Origin: Sporolactobacillus putidus | Lineage (GTDB): Bacteria > Bacillota > Bacilli > Bacillales > Sporolactobacillaceae | DNA length: 64,000 bases | Direction of reading: 5' to 3' | NCBI RefSeq assembly: GCF_014647035.1 | Contig: NZ_BMOK01000004.1 | Location: 62,001-126,000, forward strand | Shown here: positions 25,093 through 36,700 of the stretch, piece after piece | Layout: each line of letters begins with the position of its first letter | How positions within the stretch are numbered: the first letter of the stretch is position 1 | Notes under the pieces: generated by a model | What the model was told of the DNA's origin: nothing | Databases searched by the model: none | The model's input: only the letters and a program-made list of their open reading frames with translations | Position numbers and translations under genes: made by a program

Positions 25093-28000
25093 TCAAATCT
25101 GCGGAATACGCATCGATACGGTGGTTCCTTCTCCAGGTACACTTTTGATCTGCAGTTCGGTCCCGTAATAGTGTTTTAGCCTCTGGTTAATGTTTTTTAA
25201 ACCGACGCTTTGCGGGTGGTTCGGCGTCAATACGTCCCGGATCTGATCTTCGGTCATGCCGACGCCGTCATCGGCGATACTGATGACGGAGCAGCCGTTT
25301 TCCTGCCGCGCAGCCAGTTTGACCCGGCCGCCTTTCTTCTTTTTTCCGATTCCGTGACGGACGGCGTTTTCAACGAGCGGCTGGATCATCAGCGGCGGAA
25401 GCGTGAAGTCCAGATTCTCCTCGATATCATAGTCCGCCCGGACACGGCCGGAGAACCGCATTTGTTCGATGGCCAGATAGGATTGCACGAGGGACAGTTC
25501 TCTTTTGAAAGAGCTGAGCGTCGATGTGTTCTGAAAATCAAAACTTCCCCTCAGATAGGCGGCGAACTGTGCGGTCATTTCCCTTGACTTCTCAACATCT
25601 TCATAGCTCAGCGCGATGATTGAGTTGAGTACGTTGTAAAGAAAATGGGGCCTGATCTGCGACTGAAGAAAGGCAACTTCCATCGTTTTCGCTTGGCTGG
25701 CCGATTTTTTCATAAAAATCAGGCCTTTAATACGCGCGGCAAATTCGGAGTAGTTATAGGGTTTCTGCAGAATATCGTTGGCACCGACGCGAAAGGCCTG
25801 ATATTTATCGGATCCGAAGATTGCCGCGGTAATAATCAGGATGGGCAGATCGATCAGGCTGAACCGTTCTCGGACTTTGCTGCAGACTTGCAGACCGGTC
25901 ATGCCCGGCATCATTAAATCCAGGATCATTAAATCAAGTTCCGAGTGCGCGACGATATCCAGGGCTTCCTTTCCGTTTTTAACGGCAATCACATTGTAAG
26001 GTACAGCCTCGAGCATATCGATGAGAATTTCCAGGTTCTCGATATGATCATCGACAATCAGGATGGTCGGAGCGTTCTGTTTTTTTGAGAAATAAGGTGT
26101 CGCAAGCGATACTTTACTTTGCTTTGTCGCCGATGTTTCAACGGGCTCTTTCAGATGATCGACAAGATCTGTATGGCTTTTAGCGACCGGGAGTGCCACA
26201 TGGAAAACCGAGCCTTTGCCAACCTCCGATTCAAACCCTATTTTTCCGTTTTGAAGTTCAACAAGCTGTTTGACAATGCTCAGTCCCAGACCCGCTCCCT
26301 CGCTCGCATTCATTTCCACCTGCTGAAATGCATCGAAAACCGTCCGCCGCGCGGCTTCTGGAATTCCGATTCCGGTATCGGCGACACTGATCTGTACCTG
26401 TTCCTCCTTTTCTGCGGCTGAAACGGTGATCTGTCCTCTGTATGTATATTTAATCGCGTTGTCCAGCAGATTGTTTACAATTTGGCGGAAACGATTTTCA
26501 TCCGCGAGAACCGGCGGGAGATCCTTTGGAATGCAGTTTATGATCGCCAGATTCTTTTTCTCGGCCTGAGGTTTGAAAAAAGCCAGTGCCACCTCAATCG
26601 ATGAACGGACATCGATCGGAACAGGACGGACCGTGAGCATCCCTTGTTTTATTTTGGACAGATCGAGAATGTCGTTGACAAGATCGGAGAGGCGATAGCT
26701 CATATGGGTAACCAGCTCGATTTTCTCTTTTTCCTCGCTGATGGTCCTTTTATTCTTGCGGCTGAGCAAAGTCTGGCAGATATTAATAATCCCATTCAGC
26801 GGCGTCCGGAATTCATGCGATGTTTTGGCGATGAATTCATCTTTAAGTTTATCCATTCGGATCAATTCCTGCGCCAGGGACTCACTCCGATTAAAAGCAT
26901 TGGAGAAACGCTGAGACATCAGCAGCGAAAGCATCAGCAGGAAGAGTATGGACGAAAAGGAGTACAGGGAAAAAAGCGTTTTGGAACTGTACGCGCTGAT
27001 CGTCGTGATGATGACATAGACACTCATTGAAAGGGTCGCAATCATCAAATAGATACTTCCCTCGGTTCTCTTTATGATCGCCAGAACGAAGATGTATGTG
27101 GCATAGGTCAGGATGCCGACTGCCAGAAAGGAATGGAGAATCAGCTCGGTAGAGGTCAGAAAGTCCAAGGGGGTGAGATCCATAGTCAGAGTGACGAGTG
27201 AAAGGACAATCCCTCCGGCCGCCGCTTTCTTTGAGATAAGGTCCGGATACGAGTACAGCAAAAAGAGGAGCAGAGCGATTCCGATGAACAATGTCGTTGT
27301 CGTCTCGAGAATCGCGAGCGTACCATAAGAGAGACCGGGGACTAGGAGATAAATGACCCGTCCGGGGCTGATCCAGGAAATAATCACTGAAAAAAGCAGG
27401 CAAATAATTGAAAAAAACAGCAATTGAAGATCTTTCCTGCGCTGCATGAAATAACCGAGAAAATAAAGGCCCATGATGCAGAAAGCGACAATCATCATCA
27501 GGTCATTGAGCAGGGTCAGGTCATGGCTGCGCGAAATCTGCTGCTCGGTTCCCAAAACGAGCGGTTTGGCGATTCCCCATCCCGTAATCCTGGAAGCCCT
27601 GGATACTTGGATAATCAATTCATTATATCCGCGGTGAATTGGAAAATAACTGGTGTAAGGTTTGAGCGATGTCTGCTGATCTTTTTTCTCGGAAGGGGCA
27701 CCGCTGTGGCCGATCAGTTGTCCATTCATATACATTCTGTTAGAACTATAAATAATGGCTGTTTGGATACCGAAAATCTGCTGATCCCGGTTGGAACGAA
27801 TCAGCAGCCGGTAGGTCCCGGAACTCAAGTTGAATAGTTTTCCGCCCTTTACGCTCTGCGCATTATCGGGAACAGTCACTAATATTTTGTCTTTTCCTTT
27901 GCCCGCCTGGATCGCCCGTGGGGAGAGAATTTGGTTCGGATAAAAGCTCCACTCGCCGTTGAGCTGGACAGCGCCGTTTTTTTCAAAATTCCAATGTTCG

Positions 28001-28125
28001 AGATCAAGAGTCCCGCGCGCTGCCGCGGGACTGGCGGATACAGAAAAATGCGACCACGATAAAAAAATTAAAAAAAGGCCGATATAGACTAAAATGACAG
28101 TAATCAAAGCGGGTAAACGGTGCAC
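25093..28125 (-). CDS. Hybrid sensor with two histidine kinase modules (7TM, HisKA-HATPase, REC, LytS-type kinase)
   Basis: A 1010-residue membrane sensor. In order: an N-terminal membrane anchor (8-23), an extracellular jelly-roll-like domain (about 45-195, HWNFEKNGAVQLNGEWSFYP), a 7TMR-DISM type membrane block (about 205-403), HisKA with phospho-acceptor H437 (SHEFRTPLNG), HATPase (540-648, with DTGIGIP and GAGLGLSIV), a receiver domain (687-800, D736, K788), and then a second kinase of the His_kinase/LytS type: RPHFLYN at 825-831 (H827) and a second HATPase with QPLVENAVRHGI. Two complete kinase modules in one chain are rare. It is divergent from the REC-BTAD gene, its probable partner. 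Confidence 0.88.
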   Translation of the reverse strand: MHRLPALITVILVYIGLFLIFLSWSHFSVSASPAAARGTLDLEHWNFEKNGAVQLNGEWSFYPNQILSPRAIQAGKGKDKILVTVPDNAQSVKGGKLFNLSSGTYRLLIRSNRDQQIFGIQTAIIYSSNRMYMNGQLIGHSGAPSEKKDQQTSLKPYTSYFPIHRGYNELIIQVSRASRITGWGIAKPLVLGTEQQISRSHDLTLLNDLMMIVAFCIMGLYFLGYFMQRRKDLQLLFFSIICLLFSVIISWISPGRVIYLLVPGLSYGTLAILETTTTLFIGIALLLFLLYSYPDLISKKAAAGGIVLSLVTLTMDLTPLDFLTSTELILHSFLAVGILTYATYIFVLAIIKRTEGSIYLMIATLSMSVYVIITTISAYSSKTLFSLYSFSSILFLLMLSLLMSQRFSNAFNRSESLAQELIRMDKLKDEFIAKTSHEFRTPLNGIINICQTLLSRKNKRTISEEKEKIELVTHMSYRLSDLVNDILDLSKIKQGMLTVRPVPIDVRSSIEVALAFFKPQAEKKNLAIINCIPKDLPPVLADENRFRQIVNNLLDNAIKYTYRGQITVSAAEKEEQVQISVADTGIGIPEAARRTVFDAFQQVEMNASEGAGLGLSIVKQLVELQNGKIGFESEVGKGSVFHVALPVAKSHTDLVDHLKEPVETSATKQSKVSLATPYFSKKQNAPTILIVDDHIENLEILIDMLEAVPYNVIAVKNGKEALDIVAHSELDLMILDLMMPGMTGLQVCSKVRERFSLIDLPILIITAAIFGSDKYQAFRVGANDILQKPYNYSEFAARIKGLIFMKKSASQAKTMEVAFLQSQIRPHFLYNVLNSIIALSYEDVEKSREMTAQFAAYLRGSFDFQNTSTLSSFKRELSLVQSYLAIEQMRFSGRVRADYDIEENLDFTLPPLMIQPLVENAVRHGIGKKKKGGRVKLAARQENGCSVISIADDGVGMTEDQIRDVLTPNHPQSVGLKNINQRLKHYYGTELQIKSVPGEGTTVSMRIPQI

Positions 28126-28242
28126 GGCGTGTCACTCCTGAACATTTCGCTAATTCTCTACTATTCTATCAGTTCGACTGCCGGATTTGAATAGTCGTGA
28201 GCCGGGCAGCTCGCTTGACCGCAGAGTTTTTCAGTTTTCAAA

Positions 28243-28251
28243 TGTTATAAT
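28243..28251 (+). promoter_or_regulatory. Extended -10 promoter of the REC-BTAD regulator gene
   Basis: TGTTATAAT matches TGnTATAAT exactly, 87 bases before the start codon, in the spacer between the divergent regulator and sensor genes. Confidence 0.55.
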
Positions 28252-28337
28252 GATTGCAAGAAACAGGGTATTCGGCAGCCGTTACAGACATAGAAAGAGA
28301 GCGGCATATCGGGGCTGCATCTGAAGGAGGAAGCTAG

Positions 28338-29414
28338 ATGAGAGCGATCGTAGTTGATGATGAAGAACTGGCCTGTAAGCAGGTAAAGAAGATGCTGCAG
28401 GAGACAGGGGTCTTCCAGACTATCAAAACGTATACCGATCCTGAGGAAGCGCGTGATGATGCGCCGGCCCGGACGGCAGATGCTGCCTTTCTTGACATTG
28501 AAATGCCCGAGATTGGCGGCATAGATCTGGCTGAAGCACTCCAGGCCGTTAATGAAAAAATGCAGATTGTCTTTATAACGGCATATGACGACTTTGCCAT
28601 CCAGGCATTTGATCTGAACGCCATCGACTACCTGCTGAAACCGGTCATGAAGCCTCGTCTTGAGAAAACAGTGGCCAGGCTGCTCAAAAACGGAGAAACA
28701 ATCAGCCGGGACACTCCGGCAGGAGAAACGTTTGGCGTTGATTGTTTTGACAGTCTGAAATTTTACCGGATTTCACAAGAAAAGAAGGCATACCTCCCGG
28801 TTAAATGGCGGACATCAAAAGCGCGTGAACTCTATGCCTATCTGTTAAAAGAGCATGGCCGCTTCGTCAGTAAAGAGGTCCTGACCGACCTGTTTTGGCC
28901 GGATGCGGAACCCGGCAAAGCGAGCACGCAGCTTTACTCTACGATCTATCAAATCCGGAAGCTAATGGAAAAAATGCCTTTTCATCATCATATTGATAAA
29001 AATGATATGGGTTATTCGCTGAACATTTCCGATACGCCGATTGATGCCGAGGAATGGGAGAAGGGTCTGAGCGAACTTCAGCCGCTCGGCCCCACGTCAT
29101 ATGAACACCATCTTCAACTTTTCAGGGCATACAAAAACCACTATTTTGCGGAATACGGATACATATGGGCGGAACCGGAGCGCGTCAGGCTTTCCCGGCT
29201 CTGGATGGAACATGCCTTTCGGCTGATTGAATTCCTGATTCAGGAAAAAAACTATCCAGAAGCACTGAACATCTGCCAGAAAGTCGATAAAATCGAACCT
29301 GCCGATGAGAAAATCATGAAATATCAGATCTTGCTCTACAATAAAACCGGAAATGTCGAAGGCGCCATTCGCGTTTACGAACATTATAGAGAAACCAGAA
29401 ACGCCATGAACTGA
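28338..29414 (+). CDS. Response regulator with winged-helix and BTAD (SARP-like) output
   Basis: A 358-residue transcription regulator. Residues 1-120 form a receiver with the acidic pair DD at 8-9, phospho-acceptor Asp in AAFLDIEMPE and Lys in LLKPVMKP. Residues about 140-230 are an OmpR-like winged helix (KWRTSKARELYAYLLKEHGR and VSKEVLTDLFWP). About 235-355 is a BTAD helical repeat domain. This REC-wHTH-BTAD layout is found in Firmicutes next to 7TM hybrid kinases. The ATG at 28338 follows AAGGAGG. Phosphorylation by the divergent sensor is inferred from gene order. Confidence 0.88.
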   Translation: MRAIVVDDEELACKQVKKMLQETGVFQTIKTYTDPEEARDDAPARTADAAFLDIEMPEIGGIDLAEALQAVNEKMQIVFITAYDDFAIQAFDLNAIDYLLKPVMKPRLEKTVARLLKNGETISRDTPAGETFGVDCFDSLKFYRISQEKKAYLPVKWRTSKARELYAYLLKEHGRFVSKEVLTDLFWPDAEPGKASTQLYSTIYQIRKLMEKMPFHHHIDKNDMGYSLNISDTPIDAEEWEKGLSELQPLGPTSYEHHLQLFRAYKNHYFAEYGYIWAEPERVRLSRLWMEHAFRLIEFLIQEKNYPEALNICQKVDKIEPADEKIMKYQILLYNKTGNVEGAIRVYEHYRETRNAMN

Positions 29415-29440
29415 AAAGCAGCAGTACACTAAAAAAAATA

Positions 29441-29867
29441 GAGTATCCCTTTAACTCATTCGGACTTGAATTTTTAAAAATGATTGTACCGCTAGCTCAT
29501 GTTAGAGCTCAAAGGATGAAACAAACCGATGAAAAATATGACGGATTTTTTTCTTCATACGACGACAATTGAGCCCATTTGACAATCAGCTCAGTAATCG
29601 GAGGCTATTTTATGAAAAAACGGGCTGAAAAGCTTATTTCCCTGTGTTCACAGAAGCACACAGCCGGACAATCGTCAGTAATGAGCAGAGAATCGACAGT
29701 AAAGGGTTGAGAATCAGCAGTAAATGGCAAAGAATCAACAGTAACGCTCAAAGAATCAACAGTAAACGACCTAGAATCAATAAGTGTGAAAACTCAGAAC
29801 AATCCTGTGGGTAAATCATGAAGTGCCTGCATGAGCATCAGTATCTGCATGAGTTAAAGGGATACTC
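29441..29867. repeat. Segment bounded by a perfect 19-bp inverted repeat (MITE-like)
   Basis: GAGTATCCCTTTAACTCAT at 29441-29459 is repeated as its exact reverse complement at 29849-29867. The 427-bp unit encloses the family A array and codes for nothing. A degenerate half-site, GAGCTAAAGGGATTGCTC, is present near 522. I found no flanking target duplication by eye. Confidence 0.55.
29668..29787 (+). repeat. 21-bp tandem repeat array, family A (copy 2)
   Basis: Five full units of exactly 21 bp plus a partial one: each starts AGAATCRRCAGTAA or close to it and is followed by a variable six or seven bases. It ends CGACCTAGAATCAATAAGTG, matching the ends of copies 1 and 3. Confidence 0.8.
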
Positions 29868-29910
29868 ACATTTTTAAAAATGATAGGCTGAAGAATACTT
29901 TATTTCTAAA

Positions 29911-30022
29911 AAGCGATTCTTCTGCATTTTAGGGCGATAATCCTCGAGTTCAGGGCGACTCTTAAACGTCTTGGGGCGATTGTCCCCGATTTCAGGGCGA
30001 TTCATTGCCTTGGGGCGTTAAC
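29911..30022. repeat. 21-bp tandem repeat array, family B (copy 3)
   Basis: Five units with the cores AAGCGATTCTT, GGGCGATAATC, GGGCGACTCTT, GGGCGATTGTC and GGGCGATTCAT at exact 21-bp steps. The left flank (TTTTTAAAAATGATA, GCTGAAGAA) matches the right flank of copy 1 in inverted orientation. Confidence 0.78.
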
Positions 30023-30140
30023 CTCTGAATTAAAGGTGGATTGGGAACTTTTCCATCATATGCGTACAGCTGTGCAACGAGACAAACAGTGACTGATCAT
30101 GAATCAACGGGATTATCAGTTAAAAAAATAGATTTTTTGA

Positions 30141-30175
30141 GGCGGGAAATCCGGCAAACGGATTTCCCACCTTTT
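30141..30175 (+). terminator. Orphan terminator-like hairpin
   Basis: GGCGGGAAATCCG and CGGATTTCCCACC form a 13-base stem with one mismatch or wobble around GCAAA, followed by TTTTCT. No gene lies in the 700 bases to its left, so it may end an untranslated RNA or be a relic. Confidence 0.55.
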
Positions 30176-30365
30176 CTGTGTCTGTGACTTATTACACATG
30201 ATTCAGCAAAAACGCTGCATTTATTACGAAATGTAAACAAATGTTCAGAAATTGTATAGTTCTGTCTCATATACTCAAACCAGTATCGGAACTTGGGGGT
30301 ACTCTACACATTTTCTAAAAAAATAATGGCTATGTTCCAATCTAATGTTGTTATTTCGACGAAAA

Positions 30366-30470
30366 TGCATTACGCGAGACACCTGCGGGAACACGTGCCG
30401 GCGAGACCCCGCAGCCTCCAGCCTGTTCGAGGAGGTTCGCGGTGCGCCCGCGGCAAGCGAGCGCATGAAG
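30366..30470. repeat. GC-rich Bacillaceae-type intergenic repeat (degenerate copy)
   Basis: A GC-rich island in AT-rich surroundings: GCGAGACACCTGCGGGAA, CGGCGAGACCCCGCAG, then CGAGGAGGTTCGCGGTGCG and CCCGCGGCAAGCGAGCG. I recall the same order (GAGACCCCGCAG ... GAGGAGGCTC ... CCCGCGGAAAGCGAGCG) as a very common intergenic repeat in Bacillus and relatives. GACCCCGCAG/CTGCGGG-type pairings give a folded RNA. Confidence 0.6.
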
Positions 30471-30713
30471 CATAAACGATAAAAACAACAATTGGGTTTA
30501 ACAGAGTCAAAAAAATTGAGACAAGTGGTGAGAAAACATGAAATGAAGCTGCACATAAAAATCATTTCTAAAAGCCTTTTAAACAGTCTTTTGCATATCC
30601 CGGAAAAGTTCCGAATTACAATAGATTTTACTTAAAAACAGCTGCTGTGCGCAGTAAAACGATGGAACAACAAGAGCGCAGATTACAAAAAAAGATAAAG
30701 GAGGAGAAATCCA

Positions 30714-33700
30714 TTGAGATCGAAAAGACTGCCACTGGGACTCAAAAAGACAAAGCATACTAAATTTGTCAAACGACTGCTGTTCATCGGCCTGTCCCTG
30801 TTTGTCATTCTCAGCCAGCTGTCGATATCGCCGCTGGGAAAAGCGTTTGCGGATAATTCAACGACGGCAGCCAATCTTCAATTTTTTGATTCGGTTAAGC
30901 TGACAATCGGTGATCCGAATCATGCAGCGGATGTTACAACGCAAAATCCGCTTAAAGCGGGAGAAACCGTGAATATTGACTATGCCTGGACACAGAAGGC
31001 GGGGCAGGCATTCAGCCCGGGCCAGAAGTTCAGCATTCTGATTCCCGGTCAATTCACATTCGACAAGAATCTGAAAGGCAATGTGACACTGGCCGATAAT
31101 CAGACCGTCATCGGCAGCTATTCCGTGACGGCAAACGGCAGCGGCACAAATGCAAATCAACTGACTGTTCAGTTTAACGATCAGGTGAAAAATCTGACGG
31201 GTGCCAGCGGAAAGCTGACGATTCCGGCGATATTTAATGTGGATGTAAAAACCGGAACAAGCACACTGCCGGTTGACTTTGATCTCGGAAATAACCAGAA
31301 GCAGACGATTGACATTCCGGTGTCGGCAGCCTCAAGTACAGCTTCAGGCGCAACTGCGAGCAGCACGTCCGGCTCTTCCGGTACGAGCAGCACGAATCAT
31401 ACAAATACAGCGAGCGGGTCATCGACTGCGGCCGTCACCGCACCGGCGGGAACGGCAAGTACAAGTACGGGTTCCGGTACACAGAATATCAGTACCCCAG
31501 CATTAACGGCAAATAGTTTAAGCAAACCGGGCTTCAGGAGCCTGATACAGGCATCAGTCATGGCTTCCGCACCGGCAGGCACGCAAATCACCCAAAATAT
31601 ATTAACAGGTGTAAAACTGACGGATGCGAATGGAAACGTCTATGATGCGTCCAATAAACCGACGACCAGTTCTCCGGCGAATATCTATTTCACATACACC
31701 ATTCCTAATAATCTTAAAGTGAATGATGAAGATTACTATACTTTTAAACTGCCCAATGATTTTGCCATTTATAATATAATAGGGCCTCTTCCATTAAACG
31801 ACGGGAATGGTACACAAATAGGAACATTTACGGTTGGCACTGATGGAACGGTGACGATGACGTTCATAAACAACGCAAGCAATGGAAACTATTTTGATAA
31901 CCACTCAAATATAGCAGGAACGCTGGCGGTAAACACGCAATTTAATTCTCAGACGATCACGGGTTCAACGCAGCAGCAGATCACTTTTCCGATCAGCCAG
32001 CCGGTGACACTGACCATCCTGTTCAAACCGTCAAAGACGATGGATTCGATTGATAAACAGGGGTCACCAGATAAAAACATTAATCCGGCCAATATCAATT
32101 GGACGATCAACATCAATCAAGCGGAAAACACGCTGACGAATGCGAAGGTTACTGATCCGACACTGACGGGTCTCTCACTGAATACCGGCTCCATCCAGGT
32201 GTATCCGCTGACTGTCAATGTGGACGGAACGACAACGGTCGGCTCGTCTCCGGTTCCCGCCAGCGATTATACCTTAAAAGATTCAGACGGCAATCTTGAA
32301 ATTGATTTTAATAAGCCGATAAGCAGCGCCTATCAAATCCAGTATTCAACGGCGATAACGGATGCTGGAAAGAGCATTAGCAGTTTCGACAATAAGGCGA
32401 CATTAACAAGCGACGGGGTTTCGCCGGTAACTGCCGACGCACCGATAACCAATAAACGTGGTGATCATCTTACGAAGAAAGCTACTAGTTACGATGCGTC
32501 GACGCAGACCATTACCTGGACGATCAACTATAATGGCGACGATAAAAGTATACCGGGTGGCACCGTCCTGCACGACCTGTTTGACAACACTCAGTCACTG
32601 GTGAGCGGCTCGGTGCAGGTTTATCACGCGACGGTCAATGGCAACGGAAGTTTCTCTCAGGGTGCGCTGGTCGGCAGCGGAAGCGGCACTTACAGTGTGA
32701 CGCCGACATCCGCATCCGGAAAGAACGGTTTTGACCTGACGTTTAATGGAAACAGCAACAGCGGCGCCTATCAGATTATCTATCAAACAAAGGCAAACGG
32801 CCTGGTCACTGCTGACGGAACGGTCAATAATTCCGTTCAAGAAAATTTGGGAACGCCGGTTAATACGTCGACAGGTATTGCTGAACAGGGCATCATCAAA
32901 TCGAATACCGGCGCAAATTATGCGAATAAAACAACGACGTGGAAGATCACCGTCAACGGCAACCATTATCCGTTGAACAACGCCGTCATTACGGATACGT
33001 TTGACAATGCGGGACTCGCATTGCAGAACAGCACGTTTATCCTTCATGACGCGACGACGAACAAAGACCTTACCGAAGGAACGGATTACACATTATACTC
33101 AACGGTGAACGGTTTTATCGTAACATTTAAGGGTGTCTATGCGTCTACAAGCGACGCGTTTACGATCACGTACACAACAGATTTCAATTATGCGAATCTG
33201 GCATCAGGTAAGACGAGCTTTTCGAATACTTCAAAGCTGTCCTGGAACGATGCAAATGGAGACCCGCAGTCCAGCACGTCAACGGCGACGTTTACTCCGG
33301 ACGGCTATACACAGTCCAACGGATTTAAGAACGGTTCTTATAATGCGGTGACCAAACAGATCACCTGGAACATCGGTGTGAACTATAACCTGGCTACGAT
33401 CACTGATCCGGTGATCAGCGATCCGATTACAAGCGATCAGCAGTATGTTGACGGATCGCTCGAAGTCCACTATATGACTTTAACCGGCGGGGCAAACGGG
33501 ATCAGCGTGGGAGCTAATGTGCCGACAGGCGATTATACGGTCGACTATCCGTCCAGTGCCAATAGCAACACCTTAACGGTTCACTTTAATCATTCAATTA
33601 ACACACCTTATTACATTACTTTTAAAACATCACTTGCCGGGCAAATTGTCAACTCGTCTTACAGTAATACGGCGACTGTAAAAGACGGAAACACTCAGGT

Positions 33701-36700
33701 AACGACGCTTCCCGCTTCCGTCAGCCCGGCACACGGAGGTTCTTTCGCGACAAAAAATGGAACGCAGAATGGTAATTACGTGAGCTGGACTGTGAATATC
33801 AACTCGAGCCAGTCGACGATTTCCAATGCGCAGCTGCTCGACACGCCGACGAACAATCAGATCATCGATCCTAATTCATTCCATCTGTATCCGCAAACGG
33901 TTGATGCGGGCGGAAATCTGACAACGGATACGAGTCATGAACTGCAGCAGGGCAAAGATTATACATTAGCGATCAACACCGACAACAATACGGGTGCGCA
34001 GACATTCACGATTAAATTCGCCAATACGATCGACAGCGCCTATCAATTGGCTTATCAAACGATGATCAATGCGAATAATGGCGATACGTTAGGCAACACG
34101 GCCACATTATCCGGAAGCAACACGCAAACAGTCAGTCAGCAGACGAGCAAGAATGTTACCGTGCGGCTGTCAACCGGCTCCGGCACCGCCAGTGGTGTGA
34201 ACGGGAGCCTGACCGTGTTCAAGGATGACGCAGTCAGCCATGCGCCACTGCCCGGTACGACGTTCACACTCTATGACAGTACAGGGACAACAGCGCTTCG
34301 TACGCTGACAACGGGCAGCGATGGCAAAGCAGCTTTTAACAATTTTAAATACGGTACTTACATTTTAAAAGAAACACAGGCACCGGTTGGTTATACCATC
34401 AGTGATGCATTAGTCAATGGGACTTATAAGGTCACGATTGACGCTTCCTCTTCAGCGACGGGCGCTGTGACGACTATTGACGACAATCAAAACAAAGTAA
34501 TCCTGACTAAACAGGATGCGGCCGGGAATCCGCTGGCCGGTGCAATTTTCCAGCTGGAAAGCAACATTGGCGGAACTTGGACGCCCATCCGCACGGACCA
34601 GACGATTCAAAGTGATACGAACGGAAAGGTCGAAATCGACGGACTGGCACCGGGAAACTATCAGTTAACGGAATCATCCGCCCCAGCCGGTTATCTGGTT
34701 AATGGAACAACAATCCGTTTTACCGTCACAAAGAACGCAAATAATCAGGTTCTTGATGTAAATGCGGGAACGCTGACCGATTATCAGGGTTCCGCAGTGC
34801 TGACAAAAGACGACAACCAGAACCATCCTCTTGCCGGAGCGGTCTATGAGCTGCAAGTGCAGAACGGTGACGGGTCATGGAACACGGTAAAACAGAATCT
34901 GGCAACGGGAAGCGACGGCAAAATCAGCGCTTCCGGGCTCGCGCCGGGCACGTATCAGTTTGTTGAAACCCAGGCGCCAAACGGCTATACCGTGAATGCT
35001 TCTCCGGTTGGATTTACGATAGCGTCTAGCAGTTCGGGCGATCCTGGCACGCAGCAGCTGACCCAATCCGATGCTCAAAGCAGCGTCGTCCTGACAAAAG
35101 TCGATGCCAATGACAGCAACGCCAAACTGTCGGGTGCGGAATTTAAGCTGGAAGACGGCAGCGGCAATATAGTGACGAAGGATGCACGGGGAAATACGCT
35201 GAATCCGGTCTGGACGACCGATAAAAACGGTCAATTTACGGTCATCGGCCTCTCGGCAGGCACCTACCAGTTTATTGAAACAGCAGCGCCGACCGGCTAT
35301 CAGCTGGATACAACACCGATTCCATTTACCGTTTCAAATACTGATACAAAAGCTCATTCGGTTACATCGTCAGATAAACCGAGTGCTGTCACACTGACGA
35401 AGGTTGACGCAAACGACAGCAACGCCAAACTTTCTGGCGCGGAATTCGCGCTGCAGGATGGCAGTGGTCAGCCGGTGACCGCTGATGCTGCCGGAAAGCC
35501 GCGGCCGGCAGTCTGGACAACGGACAGCAGCGGACAGTTCACGGTAAACGGATTAGCTCCCGGCAGCTATCAGTTTGTTGAAACAGCAGCCCCGAGCGGC
35601 TATCAACTGGATGCGACGCCGATACCATTTAAAGTGACGAATGCCGATACATCAGCGGTACCAATCCGGGCGACGGATAAGCTGAACAGTGTGACACTGA
35701 CGAAGGTTGACGCAAATGACAGCAACGCCAAACTTCCGGGCGCGGACTTTAAACTCGTAGACAGTAAAGGGAACGCAGTAACAAAAGATGTGAAAGGCAA
35801 CGATCTGCAGCCTACATGGACCACGGATTCTAATGGCCAGTTTACGGTTTATGGCCTGGCTCCGGGCAACTATCAGTTTGTTGAAACAGCAGCCCCGAGC
35901 GGCTATCAACTGGATGCGACGCCGATTCCGTTCAAGATCACCAACACAGATGTTGCAGCCGTTCCGATTACAGCAACGGATAAACTGAACAGCGTGACGT
36001 TAACGAAAGTCGATGCCAATGATCAGAGTGCGGTCCTTGCCGGAGCGGAATTCCAGCTTTTTGACAGTAACGGCAAGGCTGTTGAAAAAGATGCAAACGG
36101 CAAAACGCTTCCTTCTGTCTGGACAACAGATAGCAAAGGCCAGTTCACAGTGAACGGCCTTGCGCCTGGTGACTATCACTTTATAGAAACAAAGGCACCG
36201 GCGAATTACAATCTCGATGCCACCTCGATCCCGTTCAAGGTAACCAATACGGATGTCCAGGCGATTCAGATCACCGCAACAGACAAGCTGACACCGGGTG
36301 ACGTTCAACTGACGAAGGTTGATAAGAACGACAACAATATCCACCTTCAGGGTGCAGTATTCAAACTGGAAGATAGTCATGGCGGAACGCTTAAAACAGG
36401 GTTGACAACGGACGGCAATGGACAATTTGTTGTCACAGGCCTTGCACCCGGAAATTACTTCTTCGTTGAAACAGCAGCACCAGGCGGTTATCAACTGGAT
36501 GTGACACCGATTCCTTTCGTAATTGCGAAAGGCCAGGCGAAAGAGGTCGAAATTACTGCGATGGATACGCCGAATCAGATTCAAAAGGCACTATCCGGCG
36601 GCGGAACACAGACACAATCCAATAAGGCAGGAGGGCTTCCGATTACCGGTGATACGAGTGATACGGCAATGATGATAGGAGGAGCCATTCTCCTTTTAAG

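Larger units (their letters stand above)
29415..30713. other. 1.3-kb gene-free, repeat-rich region upstream of the adhesin gene
   Basis: No supportable gene. The region holds a 19-bp inverted repeat pair (29441/29849), a family A array, a family B array, an orphan terminator hairpin (30141-30175) and a Bacillaceae-type GC-rich repeat (30366-30470). The final 140 bases lead into the adhesin ribosome binding site AAGGAGGAG. Confidence 0.7.
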
